A stretch of DNA of 64,000 nt from Limnohabitans sp. MORI2 (GCF_027925025.1 NZ_AP027058.1:2294001-2358000); one strand, 5' to 3'. Numbered from the stretch's first letter, positions 18,502 to 29,602 are shown. Translations and numbers: made by a program. Notes: generated from the sequence alone by a model not told the origin.

Positions 18502-19257
18502 TCACTTGGCTGACGGTTTCGCAGCTTCAGCACTGGGGTCTTCCAATGGCTCGTCATCAGGTGGATTGCCGTCGTACACCTGATTGCGACGGAATTGCAG
18601 ATACGAATCACGCGTAAAACTGTATTTATCGATAGCAGCACCCGTGAGCAAATCTGAAGTCTTCAGCAAACTGGCGCGCTTGTCGACGATTCGAGCGGCC
18701 ATAGCCACATTACGTTCGGCGATATCGTCGTGCTTGCTCACCAAATCAGTCGACAACTCCAATGGCAAGACCGAGGTGTCACGCAACGTAGACGGTCCAA
18801 ACACCGGCAAGACCACATAAGGACCATCTGGCACGCCCCAATAGCCCAAGGTTTGCCCCAAATCTTCAGGGTGACGTTGCAAACCTATTTCAGTTGCCAC
18901 GTCAAAAATACCGTAGATGCCCAGCGTGGTGTTGACCACCACCCGCATCAACGACTCCGCTGTCTCACGCCCTTTGAGCTGCAAACCGTTGTTCACGGTG
19001 GAGAACACATCTGCCAAGTTGCGAAAGAAATTACCAATGCCTGTTTGCACGAGCTGCGGTGTGTAATCACGGTAACCCGTGGCAGCAGGCTTGAGCACGT
19101 TGTCATCCAAGACATCGTTGAACCTAGACACACTGCGATTCATCGGCTCCAAGGGATCTTTGGGATTGGCGCCAGGGCCTGTGGCACAACCAGTGCTGAG
19201 TAGCGTCAGGGCCACCAAAGCCGCATAGGCACAGCCGCGTTTACACACATCCAGCAT
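18502..19257 (-). CDS. mlaA: Outer-membrane lipoprotein MlaA (VacJ)
   Basis: MlaA removes phospholipid from the outer leaflet of the outer membrane. The product is about 251 residues with a lipoprotein signal ending LLSTGC. The family core DPLEPMNRSVSRFND, GIGNFFRNLADV and NTTLGIYGIFDVA follows. The start overlaps the mlaD stop (TGATG). In E. coli mlaA is elsewhere on the chromosome; here it is inside the mla operon between mlaD and mlaC, as is common in betaproteobacteria. Confidence 0.94.
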   Translation of the reverse strand: MLDVCKRGCAYAALVALTLLSTGCATGPGANPKDPLEPMNRSVSRFNDVLDDNVLKPAATGYRDYTPQLVQTGIGNFFRNLADVFSTVNNGLQLKGRETAESLMRVVVNTTLGIYGIFDVATEIGLQRHPEDLGQTLGYWGVPDGPYVVLPVFGPSTLRDTSVLPLELSTDLVSKHDDIAERNVAMAARIVDKRASLLKTSDLLTGAAIDKYSFTRDSYLQFRRNQVYDGNPPDDEPLEDPSAEAAKPSAK

Positions 19258-19733
19258 CACTTACCACCCTTGTCTGCGCCATCAGCTGCCTTGTTGTAGA
19301 GGAACTGGCTGATCAGATTTTCCAGCACCACGGCCGATTGGGTGGCTTGAATACGATCGCCATTGGCCAAGTTATCAGCTTCTGAACCTGCCTCGATGCC
19401 AATGTATTGCTCCCCCAACAAACCGCTGGTGAGAATTTTCAAAGAGCTGTCTTTGGGAAATTGGTAACGGCTCTCGATGCTCATGGTCACTGTGGCTTGG
19501 AAGGTTTTGTCGTCGAACGTGACGTTTTCCACACGGCCCACCACCACACCAGCGCTCTTTACCGCGGCTTGACGCTTCAAACCACCAATGTTGTCAAAGC
19601 GGCCACTCACGGTGTACGTAGATTGAAAATTCAAAGTCAGTAGGTTGGCCGACTTCAATGCCAAGAACAAAATGGCCGCTGCGCCTAAGAGCACAAACAA
19701 ACCTACCCACACATCAACTTTGGAGCGTTGCAT
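19257..19733 (-). CDS. mlaD: MCE-domain protein MlaD
   Basis: MlaD is the membrane-anchored MCE protein that forms a hexameric ring on MlaE. The product is 158 residues, a little shorter than E. coli MlaD. It has an N-terminal membrane helix (VGLFVLLGAAAILFLAL) and the MCE domain (YTVSGRFDNIGGLKRQAAVKSAG start). GLLGEQYIGIEAG follows near residue 105. It lies 15 bp after mlaE. Confidence 0.94.
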   Translation of the reverse strand: MQRSKVDVWVGLFVLLGAAAILFLALKSANLLTLNFQSTYTVSGRFDNIGGLKRQAAVKSAGVVVGRVENVTFDDKTFQATVTMSIESRYQFPKDSSLKILTSGLLGEQYIGIEAGSEADNLANGDRIQATQSAVVLENLISQFLYNKAADGADKGGK

Positions 19734-19748
19734 AGCTTCCTCGATTCA

Positions 19749-20525
19749 TCAAATACTGAACATCATGGCAGTGAGGATGAAGTCCAACCCCAACACGGCC
19801 AACGAAGCGACCACCACCGTTTTAGTCGTGGCGCGCGAAACACCTTCGGGCGTGGGCTGTGCTTCATAGCCTTGCAGCAGCGCCACAAACGTCACGGTCA
19901 CACCGAACACGATGCTTTTGACCACGCCATTGCCCACGTCTTTCCACACGTCGACGCCGCCTTGCATCTGACTCCAGAACGAGCCGGCATCCACGCCAAT
20001 CATCAACACGCCCACCATCCAGCCGCCCAAAATACCCACGGCGCTGAACACCGCCGAGAGCAATGGCAAAGCGATGACGCCGCCCCAAAAGCGTGGGCCC
20101 AAGATACGGCGCACAGGGTCAACAGCCATCATGTCCATGGCGCTGAGTTGCTCGCCCGCTTTCATCAAACCAATTTCAGCGGTGAGCGATGTGCCGGCGC
20201 GGCCCGCAAACAACAAGGCGCTCACCACGGGGCCTAGCTCGCGCACCAAGCTCAACGCCACCAACAAACCCAGCGCTTCGGCAGAGCCATAACGCTGCAA
20301 GGTGTAGTAGCCCTGCAAGCTGAGCACAAAACCCACAAACAAGCCCGACACCGCAATGATGGCGAGCGAGTAGTTGCCCAAGAAATGCACTTGGTCACGC
20401 ACCAAACCAAAGCGGCGCATATTGCTACCAAACAAACCCACAAGGCGAATGAACAAGCGAGCACCCAACCCCAAGCCGGCTAAGTAGCTTCGCACTGCAA
20501 AACCGACGTTTGCTACGAATTTCAT
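19749..20525 (-). CDS. mlaE: Phospholipid ABC transporter permease MlaE
   Basis: MlaE is the permease of the MlaFEDB complex. The product is 258 residues with five or so membrane helices. The family motif runs from [19 protein letters not shown] to [17 protein letters not shown]. It overlaps mlaF by 4 bp. Confidence 0.95.
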   Translation of the reverse strand: MKFVANVGFAVRSYLAGLGLGARLFIRLVGLFGSNMRRFGLVRDQVHFLGNYSLAIIAVSGLFVGFVLSLQGYYTLQRYGSAEALGLLVALSLVRELGPVVSALLFAGRAGTSLTAEIGLMKAGEQLSAMDMMAVDPVRRILGPRFWGGVIALPLLSAVFSAVGILGGWMVGVLMIGVDAGSFWSQMQGGVDVWKDVGNGVVKSIVFGVTVTFVALLQGYEAQPTPEGVSRATTKTVVVASLAVLGLDFILTAMMFSI

Positions 20526-21355
20526 GCCTCACCCTCCACACCAAAGTCTTGCGCCACGGTTGGGCCTGGGTAGTGGAAACGCACAGGGCCATCCGGCGCT
20601 GCGGTGACAAACTGTTTGACCAAGGGGTCGGTGCTGTGGCGCACTTCGTCAGGTGTGCCTTGTGCGGCAATCTTGCCGTTGGCCAGCACAATGACTTGGT
20701 CAGCAATGTGGAAAGTCTCATCCAAGTCATGCGACACGATGATGCTAGTCAAGCCGAGTGCATCGTTGAGTTGGCGAATCAAACGTGCAGCCGTACCGAG
20801 GGAAATTGGATCCAAGCCAGCAAAGGGCTCGTCATACATGATGAGCTCTGGATCAAGCGCCATGGCACGGGCCAAGGCCACACGGCGAGCCATACCGCCC
20901 GAGACTTCGCTAGGCATCAAATCGCGTGCGCCACGCAGCCCCACAGCTTCGAGCTTCATCAACACGATGTCACGAATCATGGACTCACTCAAGTCCGTGT
21001 GCTCACGCAGTGGGAAGGCCACGTTGTCAAACACGCTCAGGTCAGTGAACAACGCGCCAAACTGAAACAACATACCCATGCGGCGACGCACGGCGTACAA
21101 ATCGGTGGGATTCAGAGCTGCGACTTCTTGTCCATCAAATGTGAGGCTGCCGGACTGCGCACGGTATTGGCCGCCAATCAAACGCATCACCGTGGTTTTG
21201 CCACCACCTGACGCCCCCATCAGCGCCGTGACTTTGCCACGCGGAATGCTGAGCGTTATGCCATCCAAAATGACGCGTTCGCCGTAGCCAAAGCGAATGT
21301 CATGCAGCTCGACCAAATTGGAAGCGCTTGGATTTAATGAATAAGTGTGAGTCAT
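20522..21355 (-). CDS. mlaF: Phospholipid ABC transporter ATPase MlaF
   Basis: MlaF is the ATPase of the Mla system. The product is 277 residues from the ATG at 21355 ([10 protein letters not shown]). Walker A is GASGGGKTT, the signature is [14 protein letters not shown], and Walker B is [12 protein letters not shown]. No ribosome site is clear, and a hairpin ends 7 bp upstream of the start. An in-frame ATG at 21379 lies inside that hairpin's loop. It opens the operon mlaF-E-D-A-C-B. Confidence 0.94.
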   Translation of the reverse strand: MTHTYSLNPSASNLVELHDIRFGYGERVILDGITLSIPRGKVTALMGASGGGKTTVMRLIGGQYRAQSGSLTFDGQEVAALNPTDLYAVRRRMGMLFQFGALFTDLSVFDNVAFPLREHTDLSESMIRDIVLMKLEAVGLRGARDLMPSEVSGGMARRVALARAMALDPELIMYDEPFAGLDPISLGTAARLIRQLNDALGLTSIIVSHDLDETFHIADQVIVLANGKIAAQGTPDEVRHSTDPLVKQFVTAAPDGPVRFHYPGPTVAQDFGVEGEA

Positions 21356-21361
21356 AGAAAC

Positions 21362-21396
21362 AAAAGCTGGCCTGTTCATGAAACAGGTCAGCCTTT
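21362..21396 (-). terminator. Terminator or attenuator between gltD and mlaF
   Basis: An 11-bp stem (21366-21376 with 21382-21392, one G-T pair) has a 5-nt loop. On the minus strand TTTTGTTT follows it. It lies 44 bp after the gltD stop and only 7 bp before the mlaF start, so it may end gltBD transcripts or attenuate read-through into mlaF. Confidence 0.7.
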
Positions 21397-21440
21397 GCCA
21401 TTTTAGAGCCAAGCCCTTACAGGCTTGTAAAGATGAGAAA

Positions 21441-22922
21441 TTAACGAGGCAAAGTTGTGCTACCCATCAAGAACTCGTCCACCGCACGCGCAGCTTGACG
21501 GCCTTCGCGGATGGCCCAGACCACCAAAGATTGGCCACGACGCATGTCGCCAGCAGCAAACACTTTGGGCACATTGGTGGCGTAGCCACCCTGCTCATCG
21601 GTGCTGGCCTTGGCATTGCCACGAGCGTCTTTGTCCACGCCGAAGCCTTCCAAAATGGTGGCCACGGGGTTCACAAAGCCCATCGCCAAGAACACGAGGT
21701 CGGCCTTGAATTCTTTTTCGGTGCCTGGCACTTCGGTCAGCTTACCGTCTTTCATTTCGACTTGGACGGTTTTCAATGCGGTGAGTTTGCCGTCTTTACC
21801 CACGAACTCTTTGGTAGAGATGGCGAACTCGCGCTTGAGCAAGCCTTTTTCTTCGCTCTCGTCATGGCTGGAGCTGGTGCGCAGCTTCAGGGGCCAGTAA
21901 GGCCACACCAAAGGCTTGTCCTCTTGCTCGGGTGGCATGGGCATCACTTCAAACTGTGTGACGCTGGCTGCACCGTGGCGTGTGCTGGTGCCCACGCAGT
22001 CGGAGCCGGTGTCGCCACCGCCGATGACGATGACGTGTTTGCCATCCGCACGAATTTGGTCTTTGAGCTTGTCGCCTGCGTTGACCTTGTTTTGCTGGGG
22101 CAAGAACTCCATGGCGAAATGCACGCCGCTGAGTTCGCGACCGGGCACTGGCAAGTCGCGAGACTGCTCGGAGCCGCCGGTCAGCAACACAGCGTCGAAG
22201 TCTTTCTTGAGTTGCTCGGGGCTGACGGTTTCTTTGGCCCAGTTGGTAACCTTGGAGCCTTTGGGCAATTCGCCCACCATCACGCCGGTGCGCACTTTCA
22301 CGCCTTCGGCTTCGAGCTGCTTCATGCGGCGGTCGATGTGCGACTTGTCCATCTTGAAGTCGGGAATACCGTAACGCAGCAAGCCACCCACGCGGTCGTT
22401 CTTTTCGAACACAGTCACATTGTGACCAGCGCGTGCCAACTGTTGAGCAGCAGCCAAGCCAGCAGGGCCGGCGCCCACGATGGCCACTTTTTTGCCTGTC
22501 TTGTGTGCGGCGGGCTTGGCTTGCACCCAGCCCTCGGCCCAAGCTTTGTCGATGATGGCGTGCTCGATGGACTTGATGCCCACAGCGTCGCCATTGAAGT
22601 TCACCACGCACGCGGCTTCGCAAGGTGCGGGGCAGATGCGACCCGTGAACTCGGGGAAGTTGTTGGTCGAGTGCAAGGTCTCGATAGCCAGCTTCCAGTC
22701 GCCGCGATACACCAGATCGTTGAAGTCGGGGATGATGTTATTGACAGGGCAGCCGTTGTTACAAAACGGTGTGCCGCAGTCCATGCAACGTGCAGCTTGT
22801 GTGTTGGCTTGTTTGTCGTCCAAACCAATCACAAATTCTTCGTAGTTTTTCAAGCGCTCTTTGACGGGCTTGTAGCCCTCTTCGATGCGCTCAAACTCCA
22901 TAAAGCCAGTGACTTTTCCCAT
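21441..22922 (-). CDS. gltD: Glutamate synthase [NADPH] small subunit GltD
   Basis: GltD feeds electrons from NADPH through FAD and two 4Fe-4S clusters to GltB. The product has 493 residues. The N-terminal cysteine motifs [14 protein letters not shown] and CPAPCEAAC are present. The FAD site is [13 protein letters not shown] near residue 152, and the NADPH site is [11 protein letters not shown] near 295. It follows gltB by 29 bp. Confidence 0.97.
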   Translation of the reverse strand: MGKVTGFMEFERIEEGYKPVKERLKNYEEFVIGLDDKQANTQAARCMDCGTPFCNNGCPVNNIIPDFNDLVYRGDWKLAIETLHSTNNFPEFTGRICPAPCEAACVVNFNGDAVGIKSIEHAIIDKAWAEGWVQAKPAAHKTGKKVAIVGAGPAGLAAAQQLARAGHNVTVFEKNDRVGGLLRYGIPDFKMDKSHIDRRMKQLEAEGVKVRTGVMVGELPKGSKVTNWAKETVSPEQLKKDFDAVLLTGGSEQSRDLPVPGRELSGVHFAMEFLPQQNKVNAGDKLKDQIRADGKHVIVIGGGDTGSDCVGTSTRHGAASVTQFEVMPMPPEQEDKPLVWPYWPLKLRTSSSHDESEEKGLLKREFAISTKEFVGKDGKLTALKTVQVEMKDGKLTEVPGTEKEFKADLVFLAMGFVNPVATILEGFGVDKDARGNAKASTDEQGGYATNVPKVFAAGDMRRGQSLVVWAIREGRQAARAVDEFLMGSTTLPR

Positions 22923-22951
22923 GATATTTGTCCTTTTCTTAGCTGCGTGGC

Positions 22952-25900
22952 TTACTTAGCGGCGACGGCTTTTTTAGCCTTAGGTTCGGCTTTGGCCTTA
23001 CCCGCTTTGGCAGCATTGATTTCACCCAACGCACGCTTGTATTCGTGCGGGAACACCTTGACGAACTTGGCGCGTGCAGCGTCCCAGTTGTCCAACAAGT
23101 CGCGGGCACGTTTAGAACCCGTCCAACGGTGGTGGTCTTCCAACAATTTCTTGAGTTGGGCTTCGTCGGTTTGGTCACGGTGCCAAATGTCGCGCGACAC
23201 CGAGGCTTCTTGCTCGGCCGCTGTCAACACTTTGTCCATGGCGACCATGGCGGTGTTGCAACGCTTGGCGAACTGGCCGTCTTCGTCGTACACATAAGCC
23301 ACACCACCGCTCATACCAGCGGCGAAGTTGCGACCGGTTTTACCCAACACAGCCACCGTACCACCGGTCATGTATTCACAACCGTGATCGCCTGTGCCTT
23401 CAACCACGGCCGTCGCGCCAGACAGACGCACCGCAAAACGCTCGCCAGCCACGCCAGCGAAGAAAGCTTCACCACGTGTGGCACCAATCATCACGGTGTT
23501 GCCCACGATGATGTTGTTGATGGCTTCGCCGCGGAAGTCGATGCTGGGGCGCACCACCACGCGGCCACCCGACAGACCTTTGCCGGTGTAGTCGTTGGCT
23601 TCGCCGATCAAATACAAGGTGATGCCGTTGCACAAGAATGCGCCGAACGATTGACCGCCCGTGCCTTCGAGTTGAATGCGGATGGTGTCATCGGGCAAAC
23701 CTTCAGGATGCACTTTGGTCACAGCACCCGACAACATGGCACCGACGGAGCGGTTCACGTTGCGTGCAGTTTCCATGAACTGCACCTTCTCGCCACGCTC
23801 GATGGCGGGCTTGGATTTCTCGATGAGTTTTTGGTCGAGTGCTTTTTCCAAACCGTGGTCTTGGCTGGCCACGTGCAAACGAGGCACATCGGCGGCCACT
23901 TGGGGCACGGCCAACAAACGGCTGAAGTCGAGGCCACGGGCTTTCCAGTGCTCGACGCCAGCACGCATGTCGAGTAGGTCTGCGCGACCCACCATGTCGT
24001 CAAATTTACGGATACCCAACTGGGCCATGATCTGACGCACTTCTTCAGCGATGAAGAAGAAGTAGTTGACCACGTGCTCGGGCTTGCCTGTGAACTTCTT
24101 GCGCAGCTCAGGGTCTTGAGTGGCCACACCCACGGGGCAGGTGTTCAAGTGGCACTTGCGCATCATGATGCAACCCTCAACCACCAGCGGTGCGGTGGCG
24201 AAGCCGAATTCATCGGCACCGAGCAAAGCACCCACCGCCACGTCGCGTCCTGTTTTCATTTGGCCGTCGGCTTGCACGCGGATACGACCGCGCAAACCGT
24301 TCAACACCAAAGTTTGTTGGGTTTCGGCCAAACCGATTTCCCAAGGCGAACCGGCGTGTTTGATGGACGACCAAGGCGATGCACCGGTGCCGCCGTCAAA
24401 ACCAGCGATCACCACGTGATCGGCCTTGCACTTGGCCACGCCTGCGGCGATGGTGCCCACACCAATTTCAGACACGAGCTTGACGCTGATGTCCGCGTGC
24501 GGCGCCACGTTCTTCAAATCGTGGATCAGCTGAGCCAAATCTTCGATGGAGTAAATGTCGTGATGAGGTGGGGGCGAAATCAAACCCACGCCTGGCACGC
24601 TGTAACGCAGCTTGCCGATGTACTCAGACACTTTCGAGCCTGGCAACTGACCGCCTTCACCAGGCTTAGCACCTTGTGCCATCTTGATCTGAATCTGGTC
24701 AGACGAAGACAGGTATTCAGCGGTCACACCAAAGCGGCCAGAGGCCACTTGCTTGATGCGTGAGCGCAGGCTGTCACCAGCTTGCAAAGGCATGTCCACT
24801 TCGACCACATCTGCGCCAATGACGCTCTTCAAAGTTTCACCCTGTTTGATTGGGATGCCTTTGAGCTCATTGCGGTAACGCGCTGGGTCTTCACCACCCT
24901 CACCCGTGTTGGACTTGCCGCCAATGCGGTTCATGGCCACGGCCAAGGTGGCGTGGGCTTCGGTGGAGATAGAACCCAACGACATCGCACCCGTTGCAAA
25001 GCGCTTGACGATTTCAGAAGCAGGTTCCACTTCGTCCACCGAGATGGCCTTAGATGGATCGATCTTGAACTCGAACAAACCGCGCAAGGTCAGGTGACGC
25101 TTGTTTTGGTCGTTGATGATCTGGGCGTACTCTTTGTACGTGTTGAAGTTGCCAGCGCGTGTGCTGTGTTGCAACTTGGCAATCGCGTCAGGCGTCCACA
25201 TGTGCTCTTCGCCACGGGCACGCCAGGCGTATTCACCACCGGCGTCGAGCATGTTGGCCAACACAGGGTCGTCACCAAATGCGGCCTTGTGCATGCGAAT
25301 GGCCTCTTCGGCCATTTCAAAAATGCCGATACCTTCGACACGGCTCGGTGTGCCGGTGAAATACTTTTGCACGGTTTCGCTGTTGATACCGATGGCTTCA
25401 AACAACTGCGCACCACAGTAAGACATGTAGGTCGACACGCCCATCTTGGACATGATTTTCGACAGGCCTTTGCCGATGGCTTTGATGTAGTTGTAAATCG
25501 CTTTCTCGGTCGACAAATCAGCTGGCAAATCTTTGTGCAAGTTCGCCAGTGTTTCCAACGCGAGGTAGGGGTGCACGGCTTCTGCGCCGTAGCCTGCCAA
25601 CACGGCGAAGTGATGCACTTCGCGAGCGCTGCCAGTTTCCACCACCAAACCAGCGGTGGTGCGCAAGCCTTCACGCACCAAGTGTTGGTGGATCGCGGAC
25701 AAAGCCAACACAGCGGGGATCGCCACTTGTGTGGGGCTCACAGCACGGTCGCTGATGATGAGGATGTTGTGACCGCCTTTGATAGCGTCCACGGCTTCAG
25801 CGCACAACGACGCCAACTTGGCTTCCACGCCGTCGTGGCCCCAAGCCAAGGGGTAAGTCATGTCGAGCGTGGCGCTCTTGAACTTGCCGTGTGTGTGCGC

Positions 25901-27670
25901 TTCGATGTCACGCAACTTGGCCATGTCGGCGAAATCGAGCACAGGCTGGCTCACTTCCAAACGCATGGGTGGGTTGACTTGGTTGATGTCGAGCAAGTTG
26001 GGCTTAGGGCCCACGAACGACACCAGCGACATCACGATGGCTTCACGGATCGGGTCGATCGGAGGGTTGGTCACTTGCGCAAACAACTGCTTGAAGTAGT
26101 TGTACAGCGGTTTGTTTTTGCTAGACAACACAGCCAAGGGGCTGTCGTTGCCCATCGAACCAATGCCCTCTTCTCCGTTGATGGCCATGGGGGCCATCAA
26201 GAACTTGACGTCTTCTTGGCTGTAGCCAAACGCTTGTTGACGGTCGAGCAAAGAGACTTCGTTGGATTGAGCCACTTCGCCTTCATGGCCTTTGACGTCA
26301 TCGAGCTTGATGCGGACGTTTTCGATCCATTGCTTGTAAGGCTTGGTGTTGGTCATGCCAGCCTTGAGCTCTTCGTCGTCGATCATGCGACCTTGTTCGA
26401 GGTCGATCAAGAACATCTTGCCGGGCTGCAGACGCCACTTGCGAACGATCTTGCTCTCAGGCACGGGCAACACGCCCGACTCGGAGCCCATGATGACCAT
26501 GTCGTCATCGGTGATGCAGTAGCGTGAAGGGCGCAAACCGTTGCGGTCCAGCGTCGCGCCGATTTGACGACCATCAGTGAACACGATGGACGCAGGGCCG
26601 TCCCATGGCTCCAACATCGCGGCGTGGTATTCGTAAAACGCTTTGCGGCGTTCGTCCATGGTGGTGTGTTGTTCCCATGGCTCGGGGATCATCATCATCA
26701 CGGCTTGGCTGATGGGGTAACCGGCCATCGTCATCAGTTCGAGGCAGTTGTCGAACGTAGCCGTGTCAGACTGATCAGGGAAGCTGATGGGGTAGAGCTT
26801 GTGCAAGTCGTCGCCCAACACGGGTGAAGACATCACGCCTTCGCGGGCCTTCATCCAGTTGTAGTTGCCTTTGACGGTGTTGATCTCACCGTTGTGCGCC
26901 ACATAGCGGTAAGGGTGAGCCAAAGGCCACTCGGGGAATGTGTTGGTAGAGAAACGTTGATGCACCAAGCCGAGAGCAGACACGCAGCGTTCGTCTTGCA
27001 AGTCGAGGTAATAGGTACCCACTTGATCGGCTAGCAACAAGCCTTTGTAAATGATGGTGCGGCTTGACATGCTCGGCACGTAATACTCTTTGCCGTGCTT
27101 CAAGTTCAAGTGCTGAATCGCGGCGCTGGCTGTTTTGCGGATGACATACAGCTTGCGCTCGAGCGCGTCTTGCACGATCACGTCATTGCCACGACCAATG
27201 AAGATTTGACGGATGACCGGCTCTTTTTCACGCACGCGGGGCGACATAGGCATGTCGAGGTTGACCGGCACATCGCGCCAGCCCAAGAACACTTGGCCTT
27301 CGGCTTGCACCGCGCGTTCCAACTCTTGCTCGCATGCCATGCGAGAGGCGTGTTCTTTGGGCAAGAACACCATACCCACACCGTACTCACCTTGCGGGGG
27401 CAAGGTCACGCCCTGCTTGGCCATTTCTTCGCGGTACAGCGCGTCGGGCAATTGAATCAAGATACCTGCGCCGTCACCCATCAATGGGTCAGCACCGACC
27501 GCGCCACGGTGGTCGAGGTTTTCCAAAATTTTGAGCGCCTGCCCCACGATGGCATGGCTCTTTTGACCTTTGATGTGGGCCACAAAGCCCACGCCACAGG
27601 CGTCGTGTTCGTTAGAAGGGTCGTACAAACCCTGAGATTGCAAATGTGCTTTATCGGCAGCCGTGGTCAT
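22952..27670 (-). CDS. gltB: Glutamate synthase large subunit GltB
   Basis: GltB makes two glutamates from glutamine and 2-oxoglutarate. The 1572-residue product is full length. After a short propeptide the nucleophile Cys25 lies in HDACGVGF (class II amidotransferase). The FMN synthase domain carries [14 protein letters not shown]. The 3Fe-4S cysteines are in [13 protein letters not shown], and the C-terminal GXGXG beta-helix domain follows. The C-terminal tail is Lys/Ala-rich. A GAGGA site precedes the start. Confidence 0.97.
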   Translation of the reverse strand: MTTAADKAHLQSQGLYDPSNEHDACGVGFVAHIKGQKSHAIVGQALKILENLDHRGAVGADPLMGDGAGILIQLPDALYREEMAKQGVTLPPQGEYGVGMVFLPKEHASRMACEQELERAVQAEGQVFLGWRDVPVNLDMPMSPRVREKEPVIRQIFIGRGNDVIVQDALERKLYVIRKTASAAIQHLNLKHGKEYYVPSMSSRTIIYKGLLLADQVGTYYLDLQDERCVSALGLVHQRFSTNTFPEWPLAHPYRYVAHNGEINTVKGNYNWMKAREGVMSSPVLGDDLHKLYPISFPDQSDTATFDNCLELMTMAGYPISQAVMMMIPEPWEQHTTMDERRKAFYEYHAAMLEPWDGPASIVFTDGRQIGATLDRNGLRPSRYCITDDDMVIMGSESGVLPVPESKIVRKWRLQPGKMFLIDLEQGRMIDDEELKAGMTNTKPYKQWIENVRIKLDDVKGHEGEVAQSNEVSLLDRQQAFGYSQEDVKFLMAPMAINGEEGIGSMGNDSPLAVLSSKNKPLYNYFKQLFAQVTNPPIDPIREAIVMSLVSFVGPKPNLLDINQVNPPMRLEVSQPVLDFADMAKLRDIEAHTHGKFKSATLDMTYPLAWGHDGVEAKLASLCAEAVDAIKGGHNILIISDRAVSPTQVAIPAVLALSAIHQHLVREGLRTTAGLVVETGSAREVHHFAVLAGYGAEAVHPYLALETLANLHKDLPADLSTEKAIYNYIKAIGKGLSKIMSKMGVSTYMSYCGAQLFEAIGINSETVQKYFTGTPSRVEGIGIFEMAEEAIRMHKAAFGDDPVLANMLDAGGEYAWRARGEEHMWTPDAIAKLQHSTRAGNFNTYKEYAQIINDQNKRHLTLRGLFEFKIDPSKAISVDEVEPASEIVKRFATGAMSLGSISTEAHATLAVAMNRIGGKSNTGEGGEDPARYRNELKGIPIKQGETLKSVIGADVVEVDMPLQAGDSLRSRIKQVASGRFGVTAEYLSSSDQIQIKMAQGAKPGEGGQLPGSKVSEYIGKLRYSVPGVGLISPPPHHDIYSIEDLAQLIHDLKNVAPHADISVKLVSEIGVGTIAAGVAKCKADHVVIAGFDGGTGASPWSSIKHAGSPWEIGLAETQQTLVLNGLRGRIRVQADGQMKTGRDVAVGALLGADEFGFATAPLVVEGCIMMRKCHLNTCPVGVATQDPELRKKFTGKPEHVVNYFFFIAEEVRQIMAQLGIRKFDDMVGRADLLDMRAGVEHWKARGLDFSRLLAVPQVAADVPRLHVASQDHGLEKALDQKLIEKSKPAIERGEKVQFMETARNVNRSVGAMLSGAVTKVHPEGLPDDTIRIQLEGTGGQSFGAFLCNGITLYLIGEANDYTGKGLSGGRVVVRPSIDFRGEAINNIIVGNTVMIGATRGEAFFAGVAGERFAVRLSGATAVVEGTGDHGCEYMTGGTVAVLGKTGRNFAAGMSGGVAYVYDEDGQFAKRCNTAMVAMDKVLTAAEQEASVSRDIWHRDQTDEAQLKKLLEDHHRWTGSKRARDLLDNWDAARAKFVKVFPHEYKRALGEINAAKAGKAKAEPKAKKAVAAK

Positions 27671-27702
27671 GGCGCATTCCTCAAAAATTCAGCGGGACAA
27701 AG

Positions 27703-27731
27703 AGAATACTGCATTGCAGCATTTATGCCAA
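27703..27731 (-). promoter_or_regulatory. Probable gltBD promoter
   Basis: The minus strand has TTGGCA (27731-27726) and TATTCT (27708-27703) with a 17-base spacer, 33 bases before the gltB ATG. The -35 box lies only 4 bp from the transposase element's left repeat, so the insertion stopped just short of it. Confidence 0.5.
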
Positions 27732-27734
27732 GCA

Positions 27735-27763
27735 AATTAATTGGGGTCAGAACCCAATTAATT
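27735..27763. repeat. REP-like palindrome at left end of the transposase element
   Basis: AATTAATTGGG and CCCAATTAATT form a perfect 11-bp stem around a 7-base spacer (GTCAGAA). It lies between the gltB promoter and the transposase stop. Confidence 0.75.
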
Positions 27764-27785
27764 AAGTTTCAATTTTGGCAATTAT

Positions 27786-28493
27786 TTAATTGGGGACAGG
27801 TTTATTAACCTTGTTGAAAGGCCGTCCAGCCTTGGTTTTGGTCAAGCGCCGTTCGGTTTGCATCTGCAAATCGGCCACAAAACGCTCATCGCCCAGCGCC
27901 CAACCGCTGAGCGTCGCGTCAGTCAATGCACCCTGCTGGTCCGCACTGATGCCTGCGTGCACCAATTCGGCGTATGCCGCCTCACGCGCAAAGGGCGTAT
28001 TGCCCAAGGCCCAGTACAAAGCGTGCGGGGTAATTAGCCGATCAGTGCGATGCCCCGCGTAATGTCCGTAACTAGACCACGCGTAATCCTCAGGCCGCGC
28101 CACCATGTGCGCGCGCACGGGGTTGAGGTCGATGTAGGCCATGCAGGCCAACAAGTAACGGTCGGTTTGAATGAGCGTCGATCGATAGCGCCCTTCCCAC
28201 AACGTGCCAGTGCGTGCGTGCACTTTGTTGAACACCTGCACGTAGCTGCGACCCACGGCTTGCATCATTTTGGGCAGCCCCTGGTCCTCTTGCGGTGTAA
28301 GCAGCAAATGCAGATGGTTGCCCATCAACACATAGGCATGAATGTCGACCTTGTGCGCACGGCTGTGCTCGAACAGCAAATCGAGCATGCGTTGGTAATC
28401 CGCGGTGCTGCGAAAAATGTCTTGTCGGTTGTTACCCCGCAGGATGACGTGGTGCGGGTAACCGGTGATGGTGAGACGAGGTAGGCGGGCCAT
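27786..28493 (-). CDS. REP-associated tyrosine transposase (Y1 HUH family)
   Basis: A 235-residue transposase of the IS200-like Y1 group. The HUH motif is in MGNHLHLLLTP near residue 57. The catalytic Tyr is probably in GRSYVQVFNKVH near 87, followed by GTLWEGRYRSTL and YIDLNPVRA, all typical of RAYTs. These enzymes nick single-stranded DNA at REP-type hairpins. The frame is intact, so the protein may be active. Confidence 0.88.
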   Translation of the reverse strand: MARLPRLTITGYPHHVILRGNNRQDIFRSTADYQRMLDLLFEHSRAHKVDIHAYVLMGNHLHLLLTPQEDQGLPKMMQAVGRSYVQVFNKVHARTGTLWEGRYRSTLIQTDRYLLACMAYIDLNPVRAHMVARPEDYAWSSYGHYAGHRTDRLITPHALYWALGNTPFAREAAYAELVHAGISADQQGALTDATLSGWALGDERFVADLQMQTERRLTKTKAGRPFNKVNKPVPN

Positions 28494-28513
28494 CTTCCGA
28501 TGGTAATTCGAAC

Positions 28514-28529
28514 CTGACCCCGATTAATT
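28514..28529. repeat. Right inverted end of the transposase element
   Basis: CTGACCCCGATTAATT is the complement of the left end with one mismatch. Its last bases form part of the TAA stop codon of the neighbouring methyltransferase gene. Confidence 0.7.
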
Positions 28530-29400
28530 AAGCGACGACTTTGAACCGCATCGAAGCCAACTCTTGCAAACCGAACTCTTCGAGCAAAGCGGTCAAGCGT
28601 TCCGATGCACTGCGCTTTTTCTGCCCCGTGTACTTGGCCAAGATGAGTTCGTTTTTCATGCTGTGCTCCCAGCCCACCAGCTCGGTCACAGTCACTTGGT
28701 AGCCCATCGCTTCTAGGTACAAACAACGCAGCACGTTGGTGAGCTGACTGCCCATCTCACGCGTGTGCAGCGGGTGACGCCACAACTCGGCCAACGGTGT
28801 GCGCTGCAAGTTGAGCGCTTTGTTTTTGTTTAACGCACGCGCCAGCTCAGCTTGGCAGCAAGGCACGAGCACCATGTATTTGGCTTTCTTTTGCAAGCCA
28901 AATGCAATCGCGTCGTCGGTGGCGGTGTCGCACGCATGTAGCGCTGTGACCACATCTATCTGGTCGGGCAAAGCATCGCTGTGTGCGGACTCAGCCACGC
29001 TGAGGTTGAGAAACTTCATGCGTTCGAACCCCAAGCGCTGCGCCAGTGCTTTGGACGAATCCACCAACTCACTGCGCGTTTCGATGCCGTAAATACTGCC
29101 GTTGCCCAAGCTCTTGAAAAACAAGTCGTAAATGATGAAACCCAAATACGACTTGCCCGCGCCGTGGTCAGCCAAGGTCGGGCCTTGTTCGCTGGCGGGC
29201 AGTTCTTTCAACAGTTTTTCGATGAACTGAAACAGGTGATACACCTGCTTGAGCTTGCGACGTGAATCTTGGTTGAGCTTGCCGTCGCGGGTGAGGATGT
29301 GCAGCTCCTTGAGGAGCTCAATGGATTGGCCGGGGCGCAGGTCGAGCTGAGAACGAGGGTCTTGAGACTTAGGTGCAGCAGCGGGTTTGTGTTTGGACAT
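28528..29400 (-). CDS. Class I SAM-dependent methyltransferase (METTL25/RRNAD1-like)
   Basis: A 290-residue methyltransferase with a glycine motif I in LADHGAGKSYLGF near residue 96, a motif II acidic residue in GIETRSEL, HACDTATDDAIAFG near 158 and PCCQ near 182. These features match the Methyltransf_32 type domain of METTL25/RRNAD1-like proteins; the substrate is unknown. The stop codon lies inside the transposase element's end repeat, so the last residues may have been altered by the insertion. Confidence 0.82.
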   Translation of the reverse strand: MSKHKPAAAPKSQDPRSQLDLRPGQSIELLKELHILTRDGKLNQDSRRKLKQVYHLFQFIEKLLKELPASEQGPTLADHGAGKSYLGFIIYDLFFKSLGNGSIYGIETRSELVDSSKALAQRLGFERMKFLNLSVAESAHSDALPDQIDVVTALHACDTATDDAIAFGLQKKAKYMVLVPCCQAELARALNKNKALNLQRTPLAELWRHPLHTREMGSQLTNVLRCLYLEAMGYQVTVTELVGWEHSMKNELILAKYTGQKKRSASERLTALLEEFGLQELASMRFKVVA

Positions 29401-29469
29401 GGGCCAATTGTGCCGTGAGCGCCTGTTGCTCAGTAGCGGAGCATGTCAGCACAAGAGAAATATCCCGCA

Positions 29470-29558
29470 GCCAAGTGGCATAGCTGGTGCGCGATGCGGC
29501 GCCATCACGGCGCGCCAGCGACGTTAAGCCGCAGCGCGTACCGGCTGTGCCGCTTGGC
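29470..29558 (+). repeat. Conserved-core hairpin, member E (divergent)
   Basis: A near-continuous stem pairs 29470-29500 with 29528-29558. It has one mismatch and four G-U pairs, all G-U on the plus strand. The core at 29498-29530 starts GGCGCCAT and ends GTTAAGCC, like the plus-strand core of the copy at 49525, with a slightly longer, changed tip. It lies between two minus-strand genes, antisense to both. Confidence 0.7.
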
Positions 29559-29602
29559 GAAGCAAACGAACGAGCGAGCGAACGCCAACAGTTAAACAGC
29601 CA

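Larger units (their letters stand above)
27735..28529. mobile_element. REP-associated tyrosine transposase element
   Basis: The transposase gene is bounded by 16-bp inverted ends that match at 15 of 16 positions: AATTAATTGGGGTCAG at 27735-27750, and its complement at 28514-28529. A further copy of the TTAATTGGGG motif overlaps the transposase stop codon (27786-27801). The ends, size and gene fit REP-associated tyrosine transposase (RAYT) elements. The GGGGTCAG-type ends are a frequent pattern around such genes. Confidence 0.72.

Noticed and set aside
21378..26527. Very long plus-strand ORFs (639 and 581 codons) opposite gltD and gltB
   Set aside because: They mirror the reading frames of well-conserved gltD and gltB, have His- and Gln-rich low-quality translations, and match no family I recognise. 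Long antisense frames are expected in GC-rich genes.
29470..29558. Integron attC sites
   Set aside because: attC sites conserve their outer R boxes and vary the middle. Here the middle is conserved and the outer arms vary, and there is no integrase or cassette array.
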